In this document: in pieces, positions 38,116 through 48,134 of the stretch
Position numbering within the stretch: position 1 is the stretch's first letter
Layout of the letters: every line of letters begins with the position of its first letter
Assembly (NCBI GenBank): GCA_016188985.1
Contig: JACPGM010000119.1
Span: 25,274-89,273, forward strand
Source of the DNA: Lentisphaerota bacterium
Lineage (GTDB): Bacteria > Verrucomicrobiota > Kiritimatiellia > JAAZAB01
Direction of reading: 5' to 3'
DNA: 64,000 bases
Notes under the pieces: model-generated
What the model was told of the DNA's origin: nothing
The model's database searches: none
The model's input: only the letters and a program-made list of their open reading frames with translations
Translations under genes and position numbers: made by a program

Positions 38116-38868
38116 ATGGGTCCAGGGCTAATTTCAGTTATCGTCATTGTTTTTTTCATTGTCGTTAATTCGGTCCGAATCCTGCGGGAATACGAACGCG
38201 GCGTTGTCTTCCGCCTGGGCCGGTTTGTCGGCGTGCGCGGGCCGGGACTTATCCTGCTCATTCCCATGTTCGAAAAAATGGTCAAGGTCACGCTGCGCAC
38301 GGTGGCACTGGACGTCCCGCCGCAGGAAGTGGTAACTAAGGATAACGTGTCGGTCAAGGTGAACGCGGTCATGTATTTCCAGGTCTTTGAGCCGTCCAAG
38401 GCCATCATTGCCGTGGAAGATTATCTCTATGCCACGAGCCAGATGGGCCAGACCACGCTGCGCTCCATCCTGGGCGAACACGAGCTCGACGATCTGCTCT
38501 CCAACCGCGAAAAAATCAATCGCATGCTCCAGAAGATTATTGACGAGCGCACCGACCCCTGGGGTATCAAGGTCAGCGCGGTCGAGGTCAAGGACGTGGA
38601 CCTGCCCGAAAACATGAAGCGCGCCATCGCCCGCCAGGCTGAGGCCGAACGCGAACGCCGCGCCAAAGTTATTCATGCCGATGGCGAATTCCAGGCTTCC
38701 TCGAAACTGAGGGAAGCCGCCGACATCATGGCCAGCCAGCCGGTTACCGTCCAGTTGCGTTACCTGCAGACGCTGACCGAAATCGCCACGGAAAAGAATT
38801 CCACGGTCATCTTCCCGTTCCCGCTTGAGTTGCTGCAGTATTTCCTGAAGAAGAACCCGAATCCATAA
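38116..38868 (+). CDS. Slipin/stomatin-like SPFH protein
   Basis: [48 protein letters not shown]-like region, [17 protein letters not shown]. Confidence 0.92.
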   Translation: MGPGLISVIVIVFFIVVNSVRILREYERGVVFRLGRFVGVRGPGLILLIPMFEKMVKVTLRTVALDVPPQEVVTKDNVSVKVNAVMYFQVFEPSKAIIAVEDYLYATSQMGQTTLRSILGEHELDDLLSNREKINRMLQKIIDERTDPWGIKVSAVEVKDVDLPENMKRAIARQAEAERERRAKVIHADGEFQASSKLREAADIMASQPVTVQLRYLQTLTEIATEKNSTVIFPFPLELLQYFLKKNPNP

Positions 38869-39038
38869 TGGCCGGCGACCCGGACGCGATCATGGACACA
38901 TCGGCGCGACCCACGCCTATGTCCCGAAGCGCTTCTTTGGTAATCGAACGCGAACGGATCAATTTCTGATCGCCCGCCTTCCGACTTCGATTTGGGAAAA
39001 TTCGCTTCGCCGTTGTTCCTGACGAATGGCAAGTATAA

Positions 39039-39176
39039 AAACTCACTCATCTATCTGAGAAAACAATTAACTACGAAATGCGCAAAATACACGAAATTTG
39101 AATACAAAGTCCATTCCCATTTTTAGCGTCTTTCGCGTGTTTCGTAGTTCCATTTCTTGCTTACCTGAGCAGTTAC
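39039..39176. repeat. MITE-like element family A, copy 3
   Basis: ttaactacgaaatgcgcaaaatacacgaaatttgaatacaaagtccattcc...tttcgcgtgtttcgtagttccatttcttgcttacctgagcagttac, matches copies at 5613 and 7695. Confidence 0.7.
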
Positions 39177-39183
39177 GATAAAA

Positions 39184-40380
39184 ATGGATATTCCCGTTTC
39201 CATTCCGCGCTTTGACAATATTAAGGATTATCACCACTATTGGAGTGTCGCGGCGCCTGTTTTACCAACCAGCCCGCGTTTCTTGCATATCGCTTTGGAT
39301 ATTTGCAACACCTGTAATCTACGGTGTCGTATCTGTTATCTTTCGGTACCGAAACCCCATGAGAAAGCAATCTTTCTATCCGCGGAACGCTTCCAGGAGT
39401 GCTTAAAAGATCTGCTTCCCTTTACCCAAGCCTTACGCTTATCATGCGGCTACGAGCCATTGGCCTCTCCCCATTTCAATGCAATTCTCCAGTCGTTAGC
39501 GCCTTATCGCGTGCCTCATCTGGAACTGGTCACCAATGCGACCTTGCTTTCCGATGATAAAATCGATGCTATTATCAGGAACAATGTAAATACCGTCAGG
39601 ATCTCGCTCGATTCACCCGATAAAACCATTTTTGAGTTTATCCGGCGCGGGGCCAATTTCGAAGCGGTCATTGCCAATATCAAGCGCCTTGCTTCCCGGA
39701 AAAAAGCGCGGGGCACTCAGAGGCCTGAGTTGGCGCTGATTGCCGTGTTGATGCAATCCACCATTCATCAGTTGAAGCCTCTGGTGGATCTGGCGGCCAA
39801 TTTAGGTATTGACGCATTAACGCTGCAACACTTAATCCCTTATCCGGGCTTGGACATGGAATCTCAGGTAATAACCGAAAAAGATGCGCCGCGCTTCGAT
39901 GTCCTCATCGGTCAAATCCAGGCCTATGCTCAGCAGCATGGCATCGCGCTTACTGCGCCAAGTCCCTTCAAGCCCCAGCCGCCGGCGCCGGCGGGACAAT
40001 TAAAGCAACCGCTCTCCCGGTCCAGGGGATTTTGTCAGGCGCTATTTCATCCGATCATTTCTGCCAGTCAGAACATACGCAAGATTACCGCTGGGCTGAT
40101 TAGCCGCGGCTTGCGGCCTGTTCGTAGAAACCTTTTACCCCGGCACCCCTTCTGCCCAGATCCATTTAATTCCATCATTATAACCGCCAATGGTCGCGTT
40201 AAAGCTTGCCCACATCTCAAGGGCACTCCCCAGCATAAGATTTTTGATTTGAACATGCCGTTAACCTCCGTATTCCTGGGGGATGAATATCAAACGTTGC
40301 GACAGATCATGATGGCGGGAGGTCCTCATCGCCCGGAATGTCTGGCCTGCCATCATCGCCGGTTATTTAATATCAAATGA
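39184..40380 (+). CDS. Radical SAM protein
   Basis: CNTCNLRCRICYLSVPKPHEKAIFLS with CxxxCxxC, LSCGYEPLASPHF, C-terminal Cys cluster. Confidence 0.8.
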   Translation: MDIPVSIPRFDNIKDYHHYWSVAAPVLPTSPRFLHIALDICNTCNLRCRICYLSVPKPHEKAIFLSAERFQECLKDLLPFTQALRLSCGYEPLASPHFNAILQSLAPYRVPHLELVTNATLLSDDKIDAIIRNNVNTVRISLDSPDKTIFEFIRRGANFEAVIANIKRLASRKKARGTQRPELALIAVLMQSTIHQLKPLVDLAANLGIDALTLQHLIPYPGLDMESQVITEKDAPRFDVLIGQIQAYAQQHGIALTAPSPFKPQPPAPAGQLKQPLSRSRGFCQALFHPIISASQNIRKITAGLISRGLRPVRRNLLPRHPFCPDPFNSIIITANGRVKACPHLKGTPQHKIFDLNMPLTSVFLGDEYQTLRQIMMAGGPHRPECLACHHRRLFNIK

Positions 40381-40423
40381 GCCTTTAACTTCGACCCGCT
40401 CGGCAACCAAGTCGGGAAACTGT

Positions 40424-41965
40424 ATGCAGGACATTTCCAGCCAAGCGCCTGACCGCGTTGCGGCACCTTCTCCATTTAACATTCTCGGCTGGCTGGCGGC
40501 CTCCAGCCTTGTAATTCTGGGCGCCAAGTTCTGGCTGATTCAGGCTTTCGGCGCCACCCTGCCTTGGTGGGACGAGTGGGCCCACCACGGCATGACCTAT
40601 CTGCAGTATTTCAAAACCACTATTTCCTTGCGTCCTGATCAGATTCCACTGGTTGAACCAACCCTCTCGTTGAAAGGGCTGTTCACGCCACATTGTGAAC
40701 ACCGCCTGGTAGTCACCCGCCTTTATGCCCTACTCTTACTCGTCCTGAACGGCCAATGGGACGCCCGCCTGGAAACGGTGGTCAACGCTTTGCTCCACAC
40801 GTTCACTGGCATTGCCCTGGCGCTCATGTTCTGGAAATTGGCGGACCGCAAATTCTTACCCCTGTTGTGCATCGTAACAACCATGATCTTCGGCCTGCCC
40901 TTTTCCTGGGAAGCCACGCTCTGGGGCATCTGCAATTCGTATTATGCGTTGCTCGCCTTTGCGCTGGGGGCGCTATGGCTGATGATCGTTCATCGCCCTG
41001 GTTCTATTCTATGGTTTTCCGGCCTGCTATGCGCCGTGACTGACTTGCTGGCCATGGGTTCCGGCCTGATAACTCCCCTGGCCATTCTTATGGTCGGGAC
41101 CCTGCGCTGGGTAAAGGACCGCGCTCAGCGGCTGGCCACGGCCTGGTTAATCCTTGCCAGCCTTGCGGTCTTGATCTTAGGGGTTTTGTTGATTGTTCCG
41201 GTTACCGGCAACGCGCCAATCCAAGCTCAGCGTTTAACCGACCTGCTGGCGGGAATCGCCCAGCGCTGCACCTGGCCCAACAGCCGGTATCTGTGGCTGG
41301 CCCTGTTGGCCTGGTTACCGTTTCTCGTGCTGGCAATTCGTTATCTTCTGATCCGCGGGAAGCGCCCGGGAGCCGAGGAGTTTGCCTTGGGCCTTGGGCT
41401 ATGGATCCTGTTGCAAATTGCCGCCATTGCCTTCGGACGCTACGGGGCCGGCATTGCCTCCCGGCATACCGTGATCCTGAGTCTGGGAATCCTCCTCAAT
41501 TTCTTCTGCGCCGTCCTGCTTTGGCAAGCTCACGCGCGCGCCGGGTGGCCGCGAATTTTCTGGACGGCAATTCTCGGCTTGTGGCTTTGCCAGTTCATTC
41601 CCGGCTTATGGTCGCTCTCGCGCCAGGCTGTTTACGCAGAGGCACCGCTGCAAAAATATTATTTTACGCAAAGCGAACAAAACGTGAGAGCATTTATCCA
41701 GTCGGACGACCTTGCCAGTCTGCAAGGCAAACCGCAGTTTGAGGTTCCCTACCCCGATGTGGTTAATTTAGCCGCGCTCCTGCGCGTTCCGGCCATCCGC
41801 CGCATTTTGCCGGCTGAGATCAACCCGACGCCGTTCAAGGGGTCTTTATCACGCGCCGCTGAATGGCTGGCTGCTGCGGGGCAATATATCTTTTGGATTG
41901 GCCTGGCATTAATGCCGGCGCTGCTGGCTACTTCAATTGGCAAACGCTTCAAGTTGCGTTGTTAA
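40424..41965 (+). CDS. Large multi-TM membrane protein, paralogue of 28241-30139
   Basis: ILGAKFWLIQAFGATLPWWDEW..., LNGQWDARLETVVNALLHT, SDDLASLQGKPQFEVPYPD match the first protein. Confidence 0.7.
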   Translation: MQDISSQAPDRVAAPSPFNILGWLAASSLVILGAKFWLIQAFGATLPWWDEWAHHGMTYLQYFKTTISLRPDQIPLVEPTLSLKGLFTPHCEHRLVVTRLYALLLLVLNGQWDARLETVVNALLHTFTGIALALMFWKLADRKFLPLLCIVTTMIFGLPFSWEATLWGICNSYYALLAFALGALWLMIVHRPGSILWFSGLLCAVTDLLAMGSGLITPLAILMVGTLRWVKDRAQRLATAWLILASLAVLILGVLLIVPVTGNAPIQAQRLTDLLAGIAQRCTWPNSRYLWLALLAWLPFLVLAIRYLLIRGKRPGAEEFALGLGLWILLQIAAIAFGRYGAGIASRHTVILSLGILLNFFCAVLLWQAHARAGWPRIFWTAILGLWLCQFIPGLWSLSRQAVYAEAPLQKYYFTQSEQNVRAFIQSDDLASLQGKPQFEVPYPDVVNLAALLRVPAIRRILPAEINPTPFKGSLSRAAEWLAAAGQYIFWIGLALMPALLATSIGKRFKLRC

Positions 41966-42027
41966 CCGGTCATTCGCGCTTTCAGCGCTGTTTACAATAT
42001 CCGCCAAATCAGGCAACTTCACAGCTA

Positions 42028-44055
42028 ATGCAGACCGAGCGTATAAAACGCGCATGGATGTTACCGGCCGGCGTCATTGCCGGGCTTATGCTGCTCGGTG
42101 GCATTTTGACCGGCGCGCGCATCCATGGGTTTTCCTTTTCCGCGTGGCATTCGATCATTGATGGCTCGCCGCCCAACGAAGTGTTGCTTAATAAAGTCAA
42201 CCGCTGGCGCCAAGATGATTGGAGTGTAATGCTTCCGCACATGTTAGCCCAGCGGGTTGATCAGCCGCCCTTCGCTGTGCACAACCGGCTAATCGGCGAT
42301 GGGCACTACAACATGCGCGTAGCCATCGGCGCGCCGGTGCGCGATTTATTTGTTTTATTTCGGCCCCAAGTCTGGGGCTATTTTATTTCCGGCGACATTG
42401 GCATGGCATTTCAGTGGTGGTTTTATGCTCTGGGCACCTGGATCACCGCATGGCTGCTTCTGCGCCGGTTAACGAACAACGATGAAGGAACATCGGCCTG
42501 CGGCGCCACAGCCCTGCTCTTTTCACCGTTTTTCCAAGCCTGGTCGTTAAACTGCGCGCCTTCGACCATCTTCGCCGGCGGCACGCTGCTGGCCTTGATG
42601 TTATTACGGGCGGCTCTTTCACCCTTCAAGATTATATTGGCGGCCAGTCTCTTCGCCTGGTGTGGAGCGGCGTTTCTGCTGACCTTCAATTACATGCCCT
42701 ACCTGATCACTCTGCTCTACTTTATCGTTTTTGTTTTTGCCGGGATAGCATTGACCAGACAAAACCACGATTCCACTTCCACTCATAGCCGGGAAGCGCC
42801 TCGGCCGCATTCTTATGGGACCACAGGAATGCGTTGGGTTTGCGCCCTGTTGGCCTTCTTAGGCATCCTCGGCCTGGGCACGCACCTAATAGCGAGCAAC
42901 TGGGAAACGATTGAACTCGTCCGGAACACTGTCTACCCCGGCCAACGGCTCTCGACCGGCGGCGATCAAACGATCGGTCATCTCTTGCGCGGCAATATCT
43001 TCAACATTATACCGCCGGCAGATTGGTGGGGCTTCCGCTTCCCATGCGAAGGCGCGGCTTTTTTCGTGGTTTTTCCGCTGGTGTTCGCCGCCATATTCCG
43101 GGACTGGTGGCGCACGCGCCGACCACCATCGGCCCTGGTTCTGGGCATTTCAAGTTATATCGTATTTCTACTGCTCTGGTACCGGGTAGGTTTTCCTGAA
43201 TTTCTGGCCAAGTGGACTCTCCTGAATCGCGCCCCTCCTTTTCGAACATTGATCGGCTTTGGGATCGCCGATATTTTTTTGCTGTGCGCCTATATCTCCC
43301 ACCGCCAACAATTACCGCCGCCATTCCGTAACGACTATATCACGCCTTGGATTGCAAGCGCATTTTGGATTGCATTTCATGTGGCCCTGGGAGTTCTGGT
43401 GTCCAGCCATGCTCAGTTCTACTTACCGAGCTTAGCGCTGATCTCCGGCCTTTTCGCGATGGTACTGGCGCCATTGCTCTATCTGGCGCCGCGCCTGGTT
43501 CTGCCGGCCATAATGATTGCCTCAATTCTGACCACTTATAGCGTCAATCCCCTTGCCCGTGGCGGCACAACTTTTATTCAAGAGAATCCACTCTCGCAAA
43601 AAATCAAGGCGCTGGATCAAGAAGCAAAAACGCAAGGCCGGCAGGCCCTCTGGATTGTCTACGGTGACAGGACTTTGCCCAACCTGTTGCGCATGCTTGG
43701 ATCGCGCTCACTCAACGGCGTGCATGCCTATCCCCAGTTTGAACTATGGAAAAAACTGGACCCGGACGGTCAATTCCACAGCGTATATAACCGCTACGCC
43801 CATGTTTTCTTCAGCGTGCCACCTGAAGGAGATGATCTTGAAATCAAGCTTACCGCGAAAGATTGTGTTGGCGTATTCCTGCATCCGGATAACCCGCGAT
43901 TTGCCGCTCTAAAGGCGGATTATCTGCTTTGCCCTGATAATCACGTGGAATCATTTGACCGCCTACCGAGGCTGAAGAAGATTTATTCATACGCCGGCAA
44001 GCACATTTACCAGGTCAGGTTTTCATTGCGTTCAGTTCCCGTTGCGTTAGAATAA
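42028..44055 (+). CDS. Large multi-TM membrane protein of glycan cluster (YfhO/GT-C-like)
   Basis: Many TM helices, NEVLLNKVNRWRQDDWSVMLPHMLAQ, extracytoplasmic C-terminal domain. Confidence 0.6.
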   Translation: MQTERIKRAWMLPAGVIAGLMLLGGILTGARIHGFSFSAWHSIIDGSPPNEVLLNKVNRWRQDDWSVMLPHMLAQRVDQPPFAVHNRLIGDGHYNMRVAIGAPVRDLFVLFRPQVWGYFISGDIGMAFQWWFYALGTWITAWLLLRRLTNNDEGTSACGATALLFSPFFQAWSLNCAPSTIFAGGTLLALMLLRAALSPFKIILAASLFAWCGAAFLLTFNYMPYLITLLYFIVFVFAGIALTRQNHDSTSTHSREAPRPHSYGTTGMRWVCALLAFLGILGLGTHLIASNWETIELVRNTVYPGQRLSTGGDQTIGHLLRGNIFNIIPPADWWGFRFPCEGAAFFVVFPLVFAAIFRDWWRTRRPPSALVLGISSYIVFLLLWYRVGFPEFLAKWTLLNRAPPFRTLIGFGIADIFLLCAYISHRQQLPPPFRNDYITPWIASAFWIAFHVALGVLVSSHAQFYLPSLALISGLFAMVLAPLLYLAPRLVLPAIMIASILTTYSVNPLARGGTTFIQENPLSQKIKALDQEAKTQGRQALWIVYGDRTLPNLLRMLGSRSLNGVHAYPQFELWKKLDPDGQFHSVYNRYAHVFFSVPPEGDDLEIKLTAKDCVGVFLHPDNPRFAALKADYLLCPDNHVESFDRLPRLKKIYSYAGKHIYQVRFSLRSVPVALE

Positions 44056-44086
44056 GACCGTCTTTTCACGAAAAGTAATTAGTCCC

Positions 44087-45115
44087 ATGCAACCGGAAAC
44101 AGCCCAAAATCAATCAGTCGCCGCGCCATCGCTCAGCGTGGTCGTGCCGGTGTATCGCTCCGAGACTTCTCTGCGAGCGCTGGTAGAGCGGCTGCTGACG
44201 GTGCTCAAGAACCGGGCGGACGATTTTGAAATTATCCTGGTCAACGATGGCAGTCCCGACCGCAGTTGGCGCCTGATTGAGGAGTTGGCCCGAGCCGATA
44301 CGCGCATCCGCGGCATTGACCTCATGCGCAACTTCGGCCAGCACAATGCCGTGCTGTGCGGCATCCGCGCCGCGCGGTATGACGTAATTATCACGCTGGA
44401 TGCCGACCTTCAGCATCCACCGGAAGAAATCCCCAGCCTGCTGGCCAAGCTGGCGGAAGGCTACGACGTGGTGTATGGCCGGCCCGCCGAGGAAAAACAC
44501 AGTTTGTTCCGCCGCCTGGGTTCCAACACCCTTCGCTATATTGTGGGCCACGTGCTGGGTATTACCAATGCCGCGCAAATCAGCGCCTTGCGGGCCTTTC
44601 GCGCGCGCTTGCGCGAGCCTTTCCTGACCTATAGCTCGCCGTTGGTCTTTATTGACGTAATGCTGACCTGGTCCACCACCCGGATCACGGCCGTAAGCGT
44701 CAGGCACGCTGAGCGTTCCAAAGGAAAATCCAGTTATTCCCTCTACCAACTGCTCGGCTGGTGCTTTACCGTAATAACCAGTTTTTCCACGTTGCCCCTG
44801 CGTCTGGCCAGTTGGATTGGCTTCTTTTTTACCCTGTTCGGCGTCGGCGTGCTGGTGTACGTGATCGGCGTCTACCTGATCCTTGGCTACAGTATTCCCG
44901 GATTTCCATTTCTGGCTTCCATCATCGCCATTTTCTCGGGCGCCCAGTTGTTTGCCTTGGGGATTATCGGTGAATATCTCTCCCGCATTCACTTCCGCCT
45001 CATGGATAAGCCGCCGTTTGTGGTCCGCGATTCCATTGGATTCCCGCCTCCCAACCAAAACCCGCTGAAACCGGCGCTGGAGTCAGCCGTCAACCGCCAG
45101 ATTGTTCATGGTTGA
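44087..45115 (+). CDS. GT2 glycosyltransferase, GtrB/polyisoprenyl-phosphate type
   Basis: LSVVVPVYRSETSLRALVERLL, ILVNDGSPDRSW, TLDADLQHPPEEIPSL, two C-terminal TM helices. Confidence 0.9.
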   Translation: MQPETAQNQSVAAPSLSVVVPVYRSETSLRALVERLLTVLKNRADDFEIILVNDGSPDRSWRLIEELARADTRIRGIDLMRNFGQHNAVLCGIRAARYDVIITLDADLQHPPEEIPSLLAKLAEGYDVVYGRPAEEKHSLFRRLGSNTLRYIVGHVLGITNAAQISALRAFRARLREPFLTYSSPLVFIDVMLTWSTTRITAVSVRHAERSKGKSSYSLYQLLGWCFTVITSFSTLPLRLASWIGFFFTLFGVGVLVYVIGVYLILGYSIPGFPFLASIIAIFSGAQLFALGIIGEYLSRIHFRLMDKPPFVVRDSIGFPPPNQNPLKPALESAVNRQIVHG

Positions 45116-45135
45116 CCGCCAGCCGAGTTTTGATC

Positions 45136-46614
45136 ATGAGCAATATCCTCCTGATTAAAACCAGCAAGTCCAACCTGCCGGACAAGGGCCTCTCGCCGCC
45201 GCTGGGCATCCTGTATCTGATTGCTTACCTGCGCAAGCACCGTCCGGCCGACGTCATTAAAATGATTGACCTGCGCCTGGAACGCGACGGCGGCCAAGCC
45301 ATCGCCACGCTTTGCCGCGACTTTGTGCCCGACATCATCGGTTTCAGCACCATGACCATCGAGGCCAACAACATGCATGTCATGGCGCAGTGGTGCAAGC
45401 AGCGCTTTCCGCTGAGCCGCATAATTGTCGGCGGGCCGCATGCCACGAGCTTCGGCCGGCATGTTATTGCCGACCCCAATATTGATTATGTGCTCGCCGG
45501 CGAAGGCGAAGCAGTATTCCTGAAACTGCTGAATGCCATTGACCACGGCTCGCCGCTGAGCGACCTGCCCGGCCTGAGTTATCGGAAGCCGGACGGCACG
45601 ATCATCTCCCGGGCCCCCACCCAGGAACTGCTTGACCTGACCACTTTGCCGCCTCCGGCCTGGGACCTGCATAATTTTGACCGCTATACCGATTCCCGAA
45701 TGTCGCCGATCAGCCTGGGCCGCTATGCGGCGCTATTTACCTCCCGCGGGTGTCCCTATCAATGCACCTACTGTCATTCCATTTTTTCCAAGCGCTATCG
45801 GGCGCTGCCGCCCTTGCAGGTAGTGGATGACATTGAATACCTGATTAACACCTACAACATCCAGGAACTTGAAATATATGACGACAGTTTCAACCTGCAT
45901 TACAATCGGACCATGGCAATTTGCGATGAAATCATCCGCCGCGGGCTTAAGATCCGCCTGCTTTTCCCCAACGGCGTCCGCGGTGATCTGCTGGATGAAG
46001 CGCTGATCAAGCGCCTGCGCCAGGCCGGCACGATTTACATGGTCTTTGCCGTAGAGTCCGCTTCCGAGCGCATCCAGCAAGCCATTAAAAAGAATGTTAA
46101 CCTCGATAAAATCCGGCAGAACATCCGAATCGCAGCGCGCGCGGGCATCTTTACCTGGGGCTTTTTCATGATGGGTTTTCCCGGGGAAACCCGCCGGGAG
46201 CTTTGGCGCACCGCCAAATACGCCATTGCTTCCGCGCTGCATGGCGGCTTTTTCTTCATTGTGGTCCCCCAGGCCGGCACCGAACTGGGCCGGCAGGTCG
46301 GCGTGGATGCCGGTAATTACGCCACCATCAAGGCCGCGGACTATTTTGCCACGCGCAACACCATATCGGCCGTCAGTCACTGGGAGCTCTGGCTGTGGCA
46401 ATTATTAACCTGCTTCTTTTTCTATGCTCATCCGGCGCGACTGTATCGCATCTTGAAAGATTACCCGTATTCGCCCGGCGCCTTTTGCCGGAAAGCCTTT
46501 CGGCGCGGCTTGGTATTTCTTTTTGTGACTTTTCTGCGTAACGTTAGCGACCGGTTGCGCAGCGGCAAAAAGCACGCGCGGGTGTCGCCGGTTGATGAGG
46601 CGCTGCGCTGTTAG
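45136..46614 (+). CDS. B12-binding radical SAM protein (BchE/HpnP-like class), copy 1
   Basis: LSPPLGILYLIAYLR, GGPHATSFG, LAGEGEAVFLKLL, SRGCPYQCTYCHSIFSKRYR, FMMGFPGETRRELW. Confidence 0.88.
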   Translation: MSNILLIKTSKSNLPDKGLSPPLGILYLIAYLRKHRPADVIKMIDLRLERDGGQAIATLCRDFVPDIIGFSTMTIEANNMHVMAQWCKQRFPLSRIIVGGPHATSFGRHVIADPNIDYVLAGEGEAVFLKLLNAIDHGSPLSDLPGLSYRKPDGTIISRAPTQELLDLTTLPPPAWDLHNFDRYTDSRMSPISLGRYAALFTSRGCPYQCTYCHSIFSKRYRALPPLQVVDDIEYLINTYNIQELEIYDDSFNLHYNRTMAICDEIIRRGLKIRLLFPNGVRGDLLDEALIKRLRQAGTIYMVFAVESASERIQQAIKKNVNLDKIRQNIRIAARAGIFTWGFFMMGFPGETRRELWRTAKYAIASALHGGFFFIVVPQAGTELGRQVGVDAGNYATIKAADYFATRNTISAVSHWELWLWQLLTCFFFYAHPARLYRILKDYPYSPGAFCRKAFRRGLVFLFVTFLRNVSDRLRSGKKHARVSPVDEALRC

Positions 46615-46636
46615 CGCTCCGGCCAGGACTTTTCCC

Positions 46637-48112
46637 ATGGCTAAGATCCTGTTGATCAAAACTACGAAAACCTACGCTTCGGACAAGGCCCTGTCACCGC
46701 CCTTAGGCCTTCTTTATCTCAGCGCTTACCTGCGCCAGCAGCGGAGCGCCGATCAGATCAGAATAATTGATCTCAGAACCGTTCGCCATGGCCAACAAGT
46801 TCTGGCGCAAACCTGCCGCGACTTCGCGCCCGATATCATCGCCTTCAGCTCCATGACCATCGAATCCACTTGCCTGCACGAGATGGCCCGCTGGTGCCGC
46901 CAGCATGCTCCCGGCGCGATTATTATCGTCGGCGGCCCGCACGCCGCTTCATTCCAACAGCAGATTCTGGCGGATCCCAACATTGATTACCTTCTGGCCG
47001 GCGAAGGCGAAATCCCGTTTCTGCAATTCGTCAATGCCATGGAAGCCAACCAGCGGACGCCCGCCATCTCAGGATTGAGCTATAAAGACGCCAACGGGGC
47101 TGTGGTCTCCTCGCCTGCCAACCGGGATCTGGTTGACCTGGCCACTTTGCCGATGCCAGCCTGGGATATGATTGATTTTGATGATTACACCGATGCCCGC
47201 ATGTCGCCGATCAGCCAGGGGCGCTATGCGGCTTTGTTCACCTCCCGGGGCTGTCCTTACCGGTGCACCTACTGCCACAATATATTTCCCAAACGTTACC
47301 GCGCCATGACCCCGCCCCAGGTGGTGAACGAGATTGAATACCTGGTCAACAGGTACCAGATCCGGGAATTTGAAATTTACGACGACAGCTTTAACCTGAA
47401 CTACCAGCGCGCAATGGCTATTTGCGACGAAATCATCCGCCGCGGGCTCAAGATCCGCTTGCTTTTCCCCAACGGCGTCCGCGGCGATCTGCTGGATGAA
47501 GCCTTGATCAAGCGCCTGCGGCAGGCCGGCACAATCTTCCTGGCCATGGCCGTCGAGTCCGCCTCGCCGCGTATCCAGAAGGAAATCAAAAAGAATAATG
47601 ACCTCGAAAAAATCCGGCACAATATCACCGTGGCAGCCCGGGAAGGCATTTTCACCTGGGGCGCCTTTATGATGGGGTTCGTCCGTGAAACCCGGCGCGA
47701 ACTCTGGCAGACCGCCCGCTACGCCATTACCTCGGATTTGCACGGCGCCCATTTTTTTATTGTCATCCCCCAGGCCAACACGGAATTGGGCCGTCAGGCC
47801 GGCCTGGACGTCAGCCAATACGCGGACATCAAGGCCACCGATTATTGGACAACCAAAAATACGCTCGCTTGCGTCAGTCACTGGGAGCTCTGGCTGTGGC
47901 AGATGCTTGCCTTTTTCCTTTTTTATGCCAACCCGGTCAGGATCTACCGGGCCATACGGGTCTTTCCTTATCCGGCCCGTGTTTTCTGCCATAGGGTTTT
48001 TCGGCGCGGCGGCGTTTTTGTATGGTTGACCTTCTTTCGTAATCTCATGTATCGTCTCCATCGTCAGAAAAAAAGGCCGGCCTTGGCGGGCCGCCAGGCC
48101 CCTGCGCTTTAA
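46637..48112 (+). CDS. B12-binding radical SAM protein, copy 2 (tandem paralogue)
   Basis: LSPPLGLLYLSAYLR, GGPHAASFQQQ, SRGCPYRCTYCHNIFPKRYR, GLKIRLLFPNGVRGDLLDEALIKRLRQAGTI shared with copy 1. Confidence 0.88.
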   Translation: MAKILLIKTTKTYASDKALSPPLGLLYLSAYLRQQRSADQIRIIDLRTVRHGQQVLAQTCRDFAPDIIAFSSMTIESTCLHEMARWCRQHAPGAIIIVGGPHAASFQQQILADPNIDYLLAGEGEIPFLQFVNAMEANQRTPAISGLSYKDANGAVVSSPANRDLVDLATLPMPAWDMIDFDDYTDARMSPISQGRYAALFTSRGCPYRCTYCHNIFPKRYRAMTPPQVVNEIEYLVNRYQIREFEIYDDSFNLNYQRAMAICDEIIRRGLKIRLLFPNGVRGDLLDEALIKRLRQAGTIFLAMAVESASPRIQKEIKKNNDLEKIRHNITVAAREGIFTWGAFMMGFVRETRRELWQTARYAITSDLHGAHFFIVIPQANTELGRQAGLDVSQYADIKATDYWTTKNTLACVSHWELWLWQMLAFFLFYANPVRIYRAIRVFPYPARVFCHRVFRRGGVFVWLTFFRNLMYRLHRQKKRPALAGRQAPAL

Positions 48113-48134
48113 CCACGCCGTAAATTACACGCCC

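Noticed and set aside
44114-45058. 314-aa minus-strand ORF opposite the GtrB-like gene
   Set aside because: Shadow ORF; the plus strand has clear GT2 motifs.
47069-48061. 330-aa minus-strand ORF opposite the second B12 radical SAM gene
   Set aside because: Shadow ORF; a similar shadow occurs opposite the first paralogue (45733-46401), reflecting duplication of the plus-strand gene.
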